The translations under genes were made by a program, and so were the position numbers. From positions 2,542,001-2,606,000 of the forward strand of contig NZ_CP085036.1 in NCBI RefSeq assembly GCF_020535405.1: a stretch of 64,000 bases of DNA. Reading direction: 5' to 3'. Below the pieces are notes generated by a model that was not told the DNA's origin, did not search any database, and saw nothing but the letters and a program-made list of their open reading frames with translations. The stretch is from Antiquaquibacter oligotrophicus (GTDB lineage Bacteria > Actinomycetota > Actinomycetes > Actinomycetales > Microbacteriaceae). Position 1 is the first letter of the stretch; every line of letters begins with the position of its first letter. Positions 8,768 to 16,937 of this stretch are shown one piece after another.

Positions 8768-9373
8768 GTGGATCGAGTCACGATCGTTACGGCGCAAGGG
8801 CCTCCGGGCTGCGAAGATGCACGAGTAGCAAAGGCGAAAGAGGGTCCTTTCCTGCTCGTAGTGCTCGTCGCCGTGTGTGTCGTTCCTCTTCTTGCGCTCC
8901 CATTTATCCTCTCGAGCGTTGCTTCGACCACAACGGAGCCTAATTTTGTCGAGGTTGCCCAGCTGGACTCGCTGGCGTGCCTTCGAGCGGATGCCGACAC
9001 GGTGGTCGCGCAGATACCAGTGACGAGTGCGGACGCGGGCGACTTGGGTGTGGATTCCGCCGAGTTCATCAACGAAAGTGGACTCGAACTTCGTGCCATC
9101 GGGCTGATAGGCCAACCCCTAGCGCCCGAACAGAGACTCCCGCCGACGAGCCTCGTCGAAACGTTGCGGCCAGATGAACGTCGTCTAGGACTGCGTGCAC
9201 CGTCAGGGGAGGTGCACTATTTGCTTCTCGTCATCTCCGTCGAGTCAGGCGTCGGCGCGGCAGAAGGCGTGCGGCTCGAATACTCTCCGGGAGCTATGCG
9301 GTGGGCGGATGAGATCAACTTCGAGCTGGAAGCGTCGAGTTCGGAGTGCACGATCAAGGTTTCGCCCGGCTAG
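8768..9373 (+). CDS. Membrane-anchored exported protein, paralogue of the 9879 gene
   Basis: A single hydrophobic anchor (FLLVVLVAVCVVPLLALPFIL) is followed by an extracellular domain of about 140 residues with no recognised family. Its middle (GLELRAIGLIG) and C-terminus (FELEASSSECTI) resemble the protein at 9879-10454 (GIEIDGLGLVG and FDLKATTSSCTL), with the same spacing and a conserved cysteine near the end, so the two are old duplicates. The start is unsure: GTG at 8768 gives the full frame and GTG at 8825 gives a shorter basic N-terminus. It is divergent from the NERD helicase gene. Confidence 0.65.
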   Translation: MDRVTIVTAQGPPGCEDARVAKAKEGPFLLVVLVAVCVVPLLALPFILSSVASTTTEPNFVEVAQLDSLACLRADADTVVAQIPVTSADAGDLGVDSAEFINESGLELRAIGLIGQPLAPEQRLPPTSLVETLRPDERRLGLRAPSGEVHYLLLVISVESGVGAAEGVRLEYSPGAMRWADEINFELEASSSECTIKVSPG

Positions 9374-9386
9374 ATCGACCCCGAGG

Positions 9387-9743
9387 TCAACCGAACACCA
9401 GCACTCCGATGCCGATCAGGGTGAGGAGCGTTCCGAACGCGCCGACCAGGAGCCCCACCTGCGCCAACCGCAGCTGGCGCTCCGTTGCATCCGGGTGTCG
9501 CATAGCGATGACGCCGAAGATCACGGCGAGCGGTCCGAGGGTCACGTTCAGGACCACGTTCGTCCATTCGAGAACCATGGCAAACACAGGGAACTCGTAG
9601 CTGGGGCGGCCGAACAAGAACCGACTCAAGATCTCTAGCGCCCGCAACCCGAACGGCGCGAGAGCGAATACGAAGGCGAGGATTGCAGAGGCTCCGGCAT
9701 CGACCTGCCCCGGCGCATCCGTGGGTACTGGGGCGGATGCCAT
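9387..9743 (-). CDS. Small membrane protein, DUF4190-like
   Basis: The 118 residues contain three hydrophobic segments (about 18-36, 55-80 and 95-117) with a polar, charged loop MRHPDATERQLRLA before the last one. The pattern (glycine-rich helices, GVIAM followed by a short charged loop) is like DUF4190 proteins of actinobacteria, which have no known function. It lies between two paralogous exported-protein genes on the opposite strand. The intergenic stretch 9744-9878 must hold divergent promoters, but I saw no clear boxes. Confidence 0.65.
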   Translation of the reverse strand: MASAPVPTDAPGQVDAGASAILAFVFALAPFGLRALEILSRFLFGRPSYEFPVFAMVLEWTNVVLNVTLGPLAVIFGVIAMRHPDATERQLRLAQVGLLVGAFGTLLTLIGIGVLVFG

Positions 9744-9878
9744 GTGCCGAGCCTATCGACGGAGAGTGAACCGTGTTCGCCATGGTGGGTTAGCCTCCGC
9801 GATGGTAATCGACAGCTTCGCCCACATTGATCCTGGATCGTTACGACCGAGCGCTCACCGCATTGAGATGATGCACAA

Positions 9879-10454
9879 ATGAGGCGTGGATCAGTGGTGC
9901 TGCTCGCCGGGGCGGCCTTCATAGCTGTCGCGCTTTTCTGCACCGTTGGAGTGGTCGGCTTGGTTTTCGTTATGGGCACCCGCCTGTCTTGGCTGTGGGA
10001 GGGGAGCGAGTACGACTTCGTACGAACGGCAACCAGTTCGGGTGACTGTTTCAGAGTGGGTCCTCACACGGTCATGATCCAGATCGAACTCGAAAGCTCG
10101 CGCGGCAAAGATCTCGAAGTGGACCGCATTGAGCTGATGGACGCCAACGGCATTGAGATCGATGGCCTCGGACTTGTCGGTGCTCAGGAGCCGCCGCTGT
10201 CGCGCGACGAGCCGGTGACGCGCGAGGTTGTCGCGGCGCTGACAGAGCCGGAGTCGAAACGCCCGATCGATTTGAGCGCGAGAGTCGATGAGCGAGCGTT
10301 CCTTCTACTCGAACTCCAGATGACCCAAGATCAAGCGACGGCGTCTGGCGTCGAGCTCGGGTGGGTGCCCGGCGAGCCTCTACTCATCGACGTCGTCGCC
10401 TTCGATCTGAAGGCGACGACGTCGAGCTGCACTCTCACCGGAGTGCGCGGCTAG
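9879..10454 (+). CDS. Membrane-anchored exported protein, paralogue of the 8768 gene
   Basis: This 191-residue protein has an N-terminal membrane segment (VLLAGAAFIAVALFCTVGVV) and an extracellular part with cysteines at SGDCFRV and SSCTLTG that could form a disulfide. Its middle and C-terminal blocks match the gene at 8768-9373. The family is not recognised. ATG at 9879 follows a short basic start MRRG, as expected for a type II anchor. It converges on the gene at 10455-11894 with no bases between the stops. Confidence 0.65.
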   Translation: MRRGSVVLLAGAAFIAVALFCTVGVVGLVFVMGTRLSWLWEGSEYDFVRTATSSGDCFRVGPHTVMIQIELESSRGKDLEVDRIELMDANGIEIDGLGLVGAQEPPLSRDEPVTREVVAALTEPESKRPIDLSARVDERAFLLLELQMTQDQATASGVELGWVPGEPLLIDVVAFDLKATTSSCTLTGVRG

Positions 10455-11894
10455 TTACTCCACGACCTCCCCGTCTAACAACTCCGGGTCGAGACCCGGC
10501 TCGATCTGCATCGGCTCCGGCAGCGCGATCACACCGTCCACGAGGCTGACGACCGCGTTCCACCAGCCGTCGTCCGTCTGCATGGCGTAGCCGGGGACGA
10601 GCCACGCGTTGCCGTCGACGTCCCACAGCAGCACGAGGGTGGCGGTCGCGTTGTCGACGACGACGTCCACGACCTCGGGAGTCGGTTCGGGCAGCGGCTC
10701 GACGGGCGTCTCCTCGGGCAGTGGCTCCACGACACCGGGCTCGGGGGTCGCGGGGTCGGTCGGCTCCGCGGGAACCGTCGGGTCGACGGGGGAGGAGGTG
10801 GCGGCGTCGCCCGGGTCCGTGGCATCCGTCACCGTCTCATCGGGAGCGGCGAGGTCGACGAGGTTGGGGTCGGGTGTGGTGCGGGCGACGTCGGCGGCGA
10901 AGGCGACCGCACCGCCCTGGAAGTCGGGCCCGGCCGAACCGAACCAGCGCCCGTCGTTGAGACGGTCGACCGCAGCGGTGGGGGAGACGGTGTCGTACTC
11001 GCCCTGTGCTTCAAGGCGCACCGAGTGGCCGTAGGCGTAGGAGAGGTCGCCGGTGTTCGACCAGCTGGCGCCCCAGGTGAGGGCGGTGCGCTCGCCGTCG
11101 ACGGAAAGGTAGGCGCTCGCGGTGGTGCTCCAGTCGTCCGCGTAGACGTCGATGGTCGCGGCATCCGTGTCGAATCCGGTGGCGGCGAGCAACTCCTTCG
11201 CGAGGGTGCGCGCCTCGTCTGCGGTGGGCGCCTGGTTTTCGGGGGCGTTCTCGGGTAGCACGCAACCGTACTCGGTGGCCTGCTCCGGGGTGGTGGATGC
11301 ATCGCAAATGAACGTCGAACCGGCCGTCGGGTCGTTGTACCACCAGTCGCCGGTGCCGTACGCGTTGTATGAGAGACCGGCAGCGGTGCCGTCCTGCGGG
11401 CCGACGACCCACACGGGGTAGGTGGCATCCGAGTACTCCGACTCGGCGGGCGCACCCTCGAGACCGAACGCCTCAGCCAGCGCCGCGGTGCGAGCAGCGG
11501 GGTCACCGCCGTCGAGCGCCAGGCGGTAGACCTGGCCGCGACCCGGCTCGGTCGACAGGCCGGGCGCGGCGCTGTAGTTGTACTGCACCCACCAGCCGAT
11601 CTTCATGTCGCTCGTCGCGGCACCCTCGGCACTCATGGCGGAGCGGGAATCGGATGCCGTGGCCGCCGTGAACAGCGGAGCCCGAGGCACCAGGCTCGGA
11701 ACCACAACGAGCGCTGCGAGCCCGAGGGCGGCAACGGCGATACCGGCGGTTCCCGCCACTCGCACGGCGGGGTTGATGAGGTGGGGAGCGGGTCGGTCGC
11801 CCGCGCCCGTCACAAGGTCGGCGGAGAGCTCGGGCGCCGCGCCGCGGTCAACGCCGTGGCGGAGGCGGCTGGTGAGGTCGTCGTGGTTGGTCAT
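10455..11894 (-). CDS. Probable membrane partner (anti-sigma-like) of the ECF sigma factor
   Basis: Of 479 residues, the first 45 are cytoplasmic (LTSRLRHGVDRGAAPELSADL), a membrane helix spans about 46-69, and a large extracellular part follows that ends with a Pro/Glu/Thr/Asp-rich linker and a final folded block. This layout is common for anti-sigma-type proteins encoded next to ECF sigma genes in Actinobacteria. The sigma gene lies upstream on the same strand, but a higBA cassette now separates them. ATG at 11894 (MTNHDDL) was chosen over the longer frame because the upstream part runs into the higB promoter. No zinc-binding anti-sigma motif is visible, so the role is inference. Confidence 0.6.
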   Translation of the reverse strand: MTNHDDLTSRLRHGVDRGAAPELSADLVTGAGDRPAPHLINPAVRVAGTAGIAVAALGLAALVVVPSLVPRAPLFTAATASDSRSAMSAEGAATSDMKIGWWVQYNYSAAPGLSTEPGRGQVYRLALDGGDPAARTAALAEAFGLEGAPAESEYSDATYPVWVVGPQDGTAAGLSYNAYGTGDWWYNDPTAGSTFICDASTTPEQATEYGCVLPENAPENQAPTADEARTLAKELLAATGFDTDAATIDVYADDWSTTASAYLSVDGERTALTWGASWSNTGDLSYAYGHSVRLEAQGEYDTVSPTAAVDRLNDGRWFGSAGPDFQGGAVAFAADVARTTPDPNLVDLAAPDETVTDATDPGDAATSSPVDPTVPAEPTDPATPEPGVVEPLPEETPVEPLPEPTPEVVDVVVDNATATLVLLWDVDGNAWLVPGYAMQTDDGWWNAVVSLVDGVIALPEPMQIEPGLDPELLDGEVVE

Positions 11895-11942
11895 ATGGGG
11901 GAAATGTCGCGAGGGGGGAGTTCTTACAGGCGGAATCCAAAG

Positions 11943-11986
11943 CGTATAGCTTGACATTACGTATAGCCACACGTTACGTTCGCAGG
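11943..11986 (+). promoter_or_regulatory. higBA promoter with direct repeats
   Basis: TTGACA (11951-11956) and TACGTT (11975-11980) are separated by 18 bp, a good promoter for higB. Two copies of CGTATAGC (11943-11950 and 11960-11967) are 17 bp apart, and TTACGT occurs twice (11957-11962 and 11974-11979). These repeats overlap the promoter and are likely binding sites for the HigA antitoxin or HigBA complex, as in other autoregulated modules. Confidence 0.55.
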
Positions 11987-12280
11987 GTGATCAAGTCCTT
12001 CCGTCACAAAGGCCTCCAAAAGTTCTTCGAGACGGGGAGCAAGGCGGGCATCCGTCCAGATCACGCACTGCGATTGCAGCGGCAACTCGCAGTGCTCGAT
12101 AACGCCGTCAGCCTTGATGACTTGCCGAGTTCGTGGAAACCCCATCCACTCACGGGTGTCGGGCCGTCTGGTTCAGATCTGGTTGGGCACCATGCCATCT
12201 GGGTTTCCGGAAACTGGAGGGTGACGTTCTACTTCGAGGGCACGGACGTCCACCTGCTCGACTACCTCGACTACCACTAG
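11987..12280 (+). CDS. higB: HigB-type (RelE superfamily) mRNA interferase toxin
   Basis: Starting at GTG 11987 the 97-residue protein begins MIKSFRHKGLQKFFETGS, the typical HigB opening, and ends with GNWRVTFYFEG and LLDYLDYH, the conserved C-terminal strand and DYH motif. HigB toxins cut mRNA at the ribosome. The open frame extends to 11951, but that stretch is the promoter. The antitoxin gene follows 9 bp later. Compared with most HigB proteins there is a slight insertion (GVGPSGSDLVG) before the H-W region. Confidence 0.88.
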   Translation: MIKSFRHKGLQKFFETGSKAGIRPDHALRLQRQLAVLDNAVSLDDLPSSWKPHPLTGVGPSGSDLVGHHAIWVSGNWRVTFYFEGTDVHLLDYLDYH

Positions 12281-12289
12281 GAGGATCAC

Positions 12290-12565
12290 ATGACTGCAAT
12301 GCACAACCCTCCGCACCCTGGCGTCCTCCTTGAGGACTATCTGGGCGCCACAAGCCTTGCGGAGGCCGCGCGGCGGCTGGGCGTTACGCGGGTGACGCTT
12401 TCGCGCATCCGGAATGGTCATGCCGCGATTACGGCAGACATGGCACTCCGTTTGGGTCTGCTCTTTGGAACGAGCGCCGAGTTGTGGCTCGGAATGCAGG
12501 CCAGCTACGACCTGTGGACTGAGCGGCAGAAACCTCGCCCCGAGGTGCTTCCGCTGGCGGGCTAG
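12290..12565 (+). CDS. higA: HigA-type XRE antitoxin
   Basis: The 91-residue protein has [11 protein letters not shown] at its start and an HTH spanning about residues 22-45 ([21 protein letters not shown]), followed by the [16 protein letters not shown] block that defines HigA. It neutralises HigB and usually represses the operon. ATG 12290 is preceded by AGGAGG-like bases (12280-12285) overlapping the end of higB. It ends 9 bp before the stop of the convergent sigma factor gene. Confidence 0.9.
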   Translation: MTAMHNPPHPGVLLEDYLGATSLAEAARRLGVTRVTLSRIRNGHAAITADMALRLGLLFGTSAELWLGMQASYDLWTERQKPRPEVLPLAG

Positions 12566-12574
12566 ATCGACATC

Positions 12575-13060
12575 TCAGTCTGATTGCCCCAGGAGCTCAG
12601 CGAGCTTCTTCCGCGCGCGGTGCAGCCGCACCGTCGCCGCGTTCACGCTGACCCCGAGGGTCACCGCGAGGTCGGCCGGAGCGAGATCCTCGACGAGGGC
12701 GAGGGTCAGCAACTCGCGCTCGGCGGGCTTGAGCTGACGCCATGCGGTGGCGAGCGTGGCATCCGCGATCACGATGTCTTCAGCCGACGGCGCCGAGTCA
12801 GCGGGCCGCAATGCGGCGATGAGCGCGTTGCCGGTGGCCTGCTTACGACGGTGATTGGCGACGACGTTCGCGGCGATGCGGTACAGCCACGGCAACTCTT
12901 CGCCTTCGGCGACGGATGCCCGCTTGCGCCACGCGATCGCGAACACGTCCGCCGCGAGGTCCTCCACGTGCTGGCGCTCCACGCGTCGGAACAGGTACCC
13001 GCTCACCGCGGGCAGGTGCTGCGTGTAGGCGCGCTCGAACTGCGCGTCGGGTGAGGGCAT
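12575..13060 (-). CDS. ECF-type RNA polymerase sigma factor
   Basis: This 161-residue protein has region 2 (YLFRRVERQHVEDLAADVFAIAW and LPWLYRIAANVVANHRRK) and region 4 (LKPAERELLTLALVEDLAPADLAVTLGVSVNAATVRLHRARKKL), the two domains of an extracytoplasmic-function sigma factor. It directs RNA polymerase to a small set of stress or surface promoters. The downstream gene on this strand is the membrane protein at 10455-11894, presumably its original operon partner; higBA (opposite strand) sits in between. ATG at 13060 has no clear ribosome site. Confidence 0.88.
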   Translation of the reverse strand: MPSPDAQFERAYTQHLPAVSGYLFRRVERQHVEDLAADVFAIAWRKRASVAEGEELPWLYRIAANVVANHRRKQATGNALIAALRPADSAPSAEDIVIADATLATAWRQLKPAERELLTLALVEDLAPADLAVTLGVSVNAATVRLHRARKKLAELLGQSD

Positions 13061-13148
13061 GACATCAGGATGCTGTGAGCTGCTGCCAATCGCAACGCAA
13101 CGTTTCGTGCGTCTCGATCGTCAGGACTCGCAGCTACGATCGGCACCC

Positions 13149-13448
13149 ATGGAGCAGGTGACGACCGAGTTCGCGACGACCCTCTTCGTGGTGCCCCCGG
13201 GGGAGTGGATCTTCGTGACCGTACCCCCGGATGTTTCGCAGGACATCCGCGAGGTGCCCCGCCCGCCGCGCAAGGGTTTCGGCTCGGTCCGCGTCGAGGT
13301 GACGATCGGCGGCACGACGTGGAACACGTCCGTGTTTCCCGATTCGGCGTCGGGGTGTTACATGCTCCCGGTCAAGAAGGCGGTACGCGAAGCCGAGGGG
13401 CTCGAGATCGGCGACGACCTCGTGATGAGCCTCACAACGCTGGATTAG
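13149..13448 (+). CDS. DUF1905 domain protein
   Basis: The 99-residue protein reads FVVPPGEWIFVTVPPDVSQDI, then KGFGSVRVEVTIGGTTWNTSVFP and YMLPVKKAVREAEGLEIGDDL. This is the small beta-barrel DUF1905 fold with its WxTSVFP and KKAVR motifs; function unknown. ATG at 13149 is preceded by TACGAT eight bases upstream, a leaderless-type promoter. The longer frame from 13059 overlaps the sigma factor promoter and is rejected. Its stop overlaps the stop of the convergent YCII gene by 4 bp. Confidence 0.8.
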   Translation: MEQVTTEFATTLFVVPPGEWIFVTVPPDVSQDIREVPRPPRKGFGSVRVEVTIGGTTWNTSVFPDSASGCYMLPVKKAVREAEGLEIGDDLVMSLTTLD

Positions 13449-13804
13449 TTACGCCACTGCCCGTCCACGAACGACACCGCTGCCGCGCGGACATCCATCG
13501 TTCCCCATGCTGCGGCGGGGCAACGTTTCGCCCATTCGACGGCGGCGTCGAGGTCAGGAACGTCGATGAGGAACACACCGCTCAGCTGCTCCGCCGAGTC
13601 ATCCGTCGCCACCACCACCTCACCTCCGCGGATGGTGACCGATGAGGCAACGGGTTGGAAGACTTCGGCTGCGACGAGAATGCCGGCCTCGTGCAGCGCG
13701 GCGGCGTAGCGATCGAACTCGACGCGACCCTGCTCCATCTGCTCGGGGGTGAGCGCGGCGCCGCCAGCTTCGGAGTAACTCATGAGGAGAGTGAAGCGTG
13801 CCAT
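13445..13804 (-). CDS. YCII-related (DGPF) domain protein
   Basis: The 119-residue protein begins MARFTLLMSYSEAGGAALTP, continues with the GGEVVVATDDSAEQLSGVFLIDVPDLDAAVEWA block and ends with a beta strand; this is the dimeric alpha/beta-barrel YCII family, whose members are often near ECF sigma factors. Function is unknown, perhaps a small-molecule isomerase-like role. ATG 13804 has no ribosome site; a TACGCT hexamer lies 6 nt upstream, indicating a leaderless mRNA. The bases between carry a dyad shared with the DHFR-like and TetR/VOC promoters in this window. Confidence 0.82.
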   Translation of the reverse strand: MARFTLLMSYSEAGGAALTPEQMEQGRVEFDRYAAALHEAGILVAAEVFQPVASSVTIRGGEVVVATDDSAEQLSGVFLIDVPDLDAAVEWAKRCPAAAWGTMDVRAAAVSFVDGQWRN

Positions 13805-13841
13805 GTGCACAGCGTACACATCGCACCGTAGACTTGCACCC
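13805..13841. promoter_or_regulatory. Divergent leaderless promoters with GTGnACA dyad
   Basis: On the minus strand TACGCT (13811-13816) is 6 nt before the YCII ATG; on the plus strand TAGACT (13829-13834) is 7 nt before the DUF4287 ATG. The dyad GTGCACAGCGTACAC (13805-13819) followed by ATCGC covers the YCII -10 box. The same sequence, with few changes, occurs at 22345-22359 and 45869-45883, pointing to a common regulator. Confidence 0.55.
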
Positions 13842-14087
13842 ATGACGTCAAAAGTGATAGCCCCCGATCTCACCGGCGAGAAGCCGAAGGGCCCGGCCTC
13901 CTACTTCGCGAGTATCGAGAAGAACTACGGGCGCCCCATGCAGGAGTGGCTCGATCTCGTCGTCGAGCGCCTCGAGGCGGGCGAGGCCCATATGAAAGTG
14001 GTCGAGTGGCTGAAGGCGGAGCACGGCCTCGGTCACGGCCACGCGAACGCGATCGTCGCGTATGTGAAGGCGAAGCTCGCGAAATAG
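13842..14087 (+). CDS. DUF4287 domain protein
   Basis: This 81-residue protein contains KGPASYFASIEKNYGRPMQEW and AHMKVVEWLKAEHGLGHGHANAIVAYV, the complete DUF4287 helical fold with its GHGHANA motif. The function is not known; relatives are sometimes fused to DUF5655. ATG at 13842 is preceded by the TAGACT box 7 nt upstream, so the mRNA is probably leaderless. The longer frame from 13782 runs back into the divergent YCII gene and is rejected. Confidence 0.85.
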   Translation: MTSKVIAPDLTGEKPKGPASYFASIEKNYGRPMQEWLDLVVERLEAGEAHMKVVEWLKAEHGLGHGHANAIVAYVKAKLAK

Positions 14088-14152
14088 CCCGCGCGCGGTG
14101 GTCGCGCAACCTCTGGCACCCGCCGCCGATTCGCTGCGAGGATGTTCGAACC

Positions 14153-15190
14153 ATGCCGAAACCTCCCACCGTGTACGACGTGGCCGCCCACGCGGGGGTC
14201 TCGATCGCGACGGTCAGCCGCGTCATCCGCGACCCGGACGCAGTGAAGGCCACCACGCGGGAACGTGTGCTGCAGTCGATCGACGCCCTGGGTTACGTGC
14301 CGAGCGCGTCGGCGCGGGGGTTGGCCAACCGCCGCACCGGTGTGATCGGGCTCTTCTTCCCGCGTCACGACGACTCCGGCCTCGGGGAGCCGACGGTCAC
14401 CGAGCAGTCGACGGTGAGCACGATCCATGAGCAGGACGAGCAACCAGACAACGACAATCTCTACTACGACGAGGTGCTCCGCGGTGCCGAGCTCGAGGCG
14501 AGTCGTCGCGGGTTCGCGCTCATGGTTGCCTCGGCGACGGGCGGCGAGCTCGAGCAACTGGTCATGGACATGGCGGGCCGCGTTGACGGGATGGCCGTGC
14601 TCGCTGGCACGGTGCCGGGGGAGATGCTCGAACGCGTGGCGCGCCACATTCCCGTTGTCGTTCTCGGTGGTGACGGTGCCGACGATCGCTTCGATCATGT
14701 CCACGCGAACAATGGACCGGGGATGCGCGCCCTCGCCGAACACGTGCTCGCGTCCGGTGCGCAGAGCTTCGCCTACATCGCGGGACCGGAGGGTGTTGCC
14801 GACGATGAGGAGCGATTCGGAGCGTTCTCTCAGGTGGTCGGGGATCGGCTGGTCGAGTTCCTGCGCGGCGACTTCACGCGCAGTGGCGGTCGCAAGGCCG
14901 CCGCGCGGGTGACATCGGACCCCGACGCGATTGTGTGCGCCAACGACCAGACCGCCCTCGGCGTGCTCGACGTGATTCAGCATCAGTCACGAAAACCCCT
15001 GGTCACAGGCTTCGACGGGATAGCGGCAGGTCGTCACAGCACGCCGACGCTCACGACGGTGCACCAGCCGATGGCGGAGCTCGGCAGGGCTGCGGTGTAC
15101 GCGATCGCCCAGCGAATCGAGCATCCGGATGCCCCTCGCCGAACGCTCACCCTGCCGGTCACGGTCGTCGTCCGCGAATCTGCTCCATAA
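14153..15190 (+). CDS. LacI-family transcriptional regulator of the beta-glycoside operon
   Basis: The 345-residue protein has the LacI HTH at residues 6-25 (TVYDVAAHAGVSIATVSRVI) with hinge helix PSASARGLANRRT, then a periplasmic-binding-protein-like sensor domain ending VTVVVRESAP. Residues 80-105 (EPTVTEQSTVSTIHEQDEQPDNDNLYYDEV) form an unusual polar insert in the first sensor lobe. It lies just upstream of the sugar ABC operon in the same direction, and a LacI-type palindrome overlaps that operon's promoter, so it very likely represses it until an oligosaccharide binds. ATG 14153 gives the canonical N-terminus; the longer frame overlaps the DUF4287 gene. Confidence 0.9.
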   Translation: MPKPPTVYDVAAHAGVSIATVSRVIRDPDAVKATTRERVLQSIDALGYVPSASARGLANRRTGVIGLFFPRHDDSGLGEPTVTEQSTVSTIHEQDEQPDNDNLYYDEVLRGAELEASRRGFALMVASATGGELEQLVMDMAGRVDGMAVLAGTVPGEMLERVARHIPVVVLGGDGADDRFDHVHANNGPGMRALAEHVLASGAQSFAYIAGPEGVADDEERFGAFSQVVGDRLVEFLRGDFTRSGGRKAAARVTSDPDAIVCANDQTALGVLDVIQHQSRKPLVTGFDGIAAGRHSTPTLTTVHQPMAELGRAAVYAIAQRIEHPDAPRRTLTLPVTVVVRESAP

Positions 15191-15212
15191 ACCTCGCCCC
15201 GAGCGCAAGGGG

Positions 15213-15242
15213 TTGCGATTCCAAAATGTATGCGCTTACAGT
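15213..15242 (+). promoter_or_regulatory. Promoter and LacI-type operator of the glycoside operon
   Basis: TTGCGA (15213-15218) and TACAGT (15237-15242) are spaced by 18 bp. Across the spacer and -10 box lies TGTATGCGCTTACA (15227-15240), a palindrome broken at one pair only and centred on GCGC, as LacI-family operators usually are. Binding here would block RNA polymerase, fitting repression by the adjacent regulator. Confidence 0.65.
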
Positions 15243-15287
15243 CTTGGACGCGGCCCTCAAATGGGGGTCAGAGATGAGACGTAGGCA

Positions 15288-16937
15288 ATGATGCAGACGA
15301 GACGCAGGCTCTTCACTGCGGCCGGAGCTGTGGTCGCCGCCGTCACCCTGGCGGCCTGCAGCATCCAAATCCAGAGTGCACCCGACCCGAGCATCCCGCG
15401 CGACACGATGCTCGTGGCAGCGGACAACGGTTCGCCGATGTTCGAGCGCAACTTCAATCCGTACCTCGCCAACAAACGGGTGGCGAGCTTCTACGTGTAC
15501 GAGCCGCTCGTGATCCTCGACAACGTCACGGGCGAGGAGTTCCCGTGGCTCGCGACCGGGTACGAGCTGCCCGATCCGTCGACGATTGTGTTCACGATCC
15601 GCGACGGTGTGACGTGGCAGGACGGCGAGCCGTTCACCACCGACGACGTGGTGTTCACGCTCGAACTTCTCCGCGACAACCCCGAAACCGACACTCAGGG
15701 CATCTGGGAGTACATCGAGAGCATCGAGAGTGACGACACGACCGTCACCGTGAAGCTGCAGAACCCGGATGTTCCGGCGGCGAGTCTCATCGCCACAACT
15801 CTCATCGTGCCGGAGCACATCTGGAAGGACGTCGAGGACCCGGGGAGTTTCCGAAACCCCGACCCGGTCGGCACGGGCCCGTACCAGCTCGGCAACTTCG
15901 CGCCGCAGCAGTACACGATGGACAAGTACGACGGGTACTGGCAGGCCGACAAGGTCGCCGCCGAGCACCTCATCCTGCCGGCGAACAACACCCAGCTCGA
16001 CGTCGCGACCAAAGGCTACGACTGGGCCTACTCGTTCATCTCCGACGTCGACAACGTGTGGGTGGGTGCTGGCAACGACAACACCTACTGGTTCCCGCCG
16101 GGCGGCACGATCGCGCTCTTCCCCAACCTCACGAAGGAGCCGTTCAACAACCTCGACGTGCGTCAGGGTCTGAGCCTCGCGCTCGACCGTGGTGCGGTGG
16201 GGGATGCCGCGGCCGAGGGCTACATGGATGAGGCAGGTCAGACCAACATACTGTTGCCCTACCAACAGGATGACCTCGACCCGAGCATCCCGAATTCCGG
16301 CCTCATCGCGCAGGACACGGATGCCGCACTCGCCGCGTTCGAACGTGCAGGGTACACCCTGCAGGGCGACCGCCTGGTGAACGCCGCAGGTGAGCAACTG
16401 AGCCTCACGATCACCACCGCGAACGGGTACACCGACTGGTTGCGGGGTGTGCAGGAGGTTCAGCGCCAGTGGGGTGCCGTCGGTATCGACGTGAGCGTCG
16501 ATACCCCTCAGCCGGCCGCGTACCAGTTGACCTTGCGCAACGGCGAGTACGACTTCGCGATGGGTGGCACGGGAGGAACGGGCAGCCTGTTCCGCGACTT
16601 CAATTCGCTCATGTCGACTGACTTCCTGAAGCCGGTCGGCGAGGAGGCGACCAACAACTTCGAGCGCTACGACAACCCCGATGCGCAAGCGCTGCTCGAC
16701 CAGTACAAGGTCGCGCTCGATGACGACGAGCGCACTCAGATCGGGTACCAGCTGCAGCAGATCATGTACAACGATCTGCCGGTCATCTCCCTCTACTACG
16801 GCGGTTCGTGGGGTCTCATGAGCAACGCCAAGTTCACGGGATGGCCTTCGGCCGAGGACCCGTACGCGTCACCGAAGACCTACGAGTCGACCCCATTGAT
16901 TGTCCTGACAAGTCTGGAGGCGGTTGCCGATGACTAG
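15288..16937 (+). CDS. ABC transporter solute-binding lipoprotein (family 5)
   Basis: An arginine-containing signal peptide (MMQTRRRLFTAAG) ends in the lipobox TLAAC at C24, so the protein is lipid-anchored outside the membrane. The 549-residue body is an SBP family 5 (DppA/OppA-like) protein, seen in YEPLVILD, WQDGEPFTTDDVVFTLE and the GTGPYQL motif. With a GH1 glycosidase in the operon the ligand is more likely an oligosaccharide or glycoside than a peptide; cellobiose-binding members of this family are known in actinobacteria and thermophiles. It is the first gene after the LacI-controlled promoter. ATG 15288 or 15291 could be the start. Confidence 0.88.
   Translation: MMQTRRRLFTAAGAVVAAVTLAACSIQIQSAPDPSIPRDTMLVAADNGSPMFERNFNPYLANKRVASFYVYEPLVILDNVTGEEFPWLATGYELPDPSTIVFTIRDGVTWQDGEPFTTDDVVFTLELLRDNPETDTQGIWEYIESIESDDTTVTVKLQNPDVPAASLIATTLIVPEHIWKDVEDPGSFRNPDPVGTGPYQLGNFAPQQYTMDKYDGYWQADKVAAEHLILPANNTQLDVATKGYDWAYSFISDVDNVWVGAGNDNTYWFPPGGTIALFPNLTKEPFNNLDVRQGLSLALDRGAVGDAAAEGYMDEAGQTNILLPYQQDDLDPSIPNSGLIAQDTDAALAAFERAGYTLQGDRLVNAAGEQLSLTITTANGYTDWLRGVQEVQRQWGAVGIDVSVDTPQPAAYQLTLRNGEYDFAMGGTGGTGSLFRDFNSLMSTDFLKPVGEEATNNFERYDNPDAQALLDQYKVALDDDERTQIGYQLQQIMYNDLPVISLYYGGSWGLMSNAKFTGWPSAEDPYASPKTYESTPLIVLTSLEAVADD

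Noticed and set aside
15159..16688. 509-residue minus-strand frame opposite the solute-binding protein gene
   Set aside because: Antisense to a lipoprotein gene with clear family motifs; no domain in the frame.
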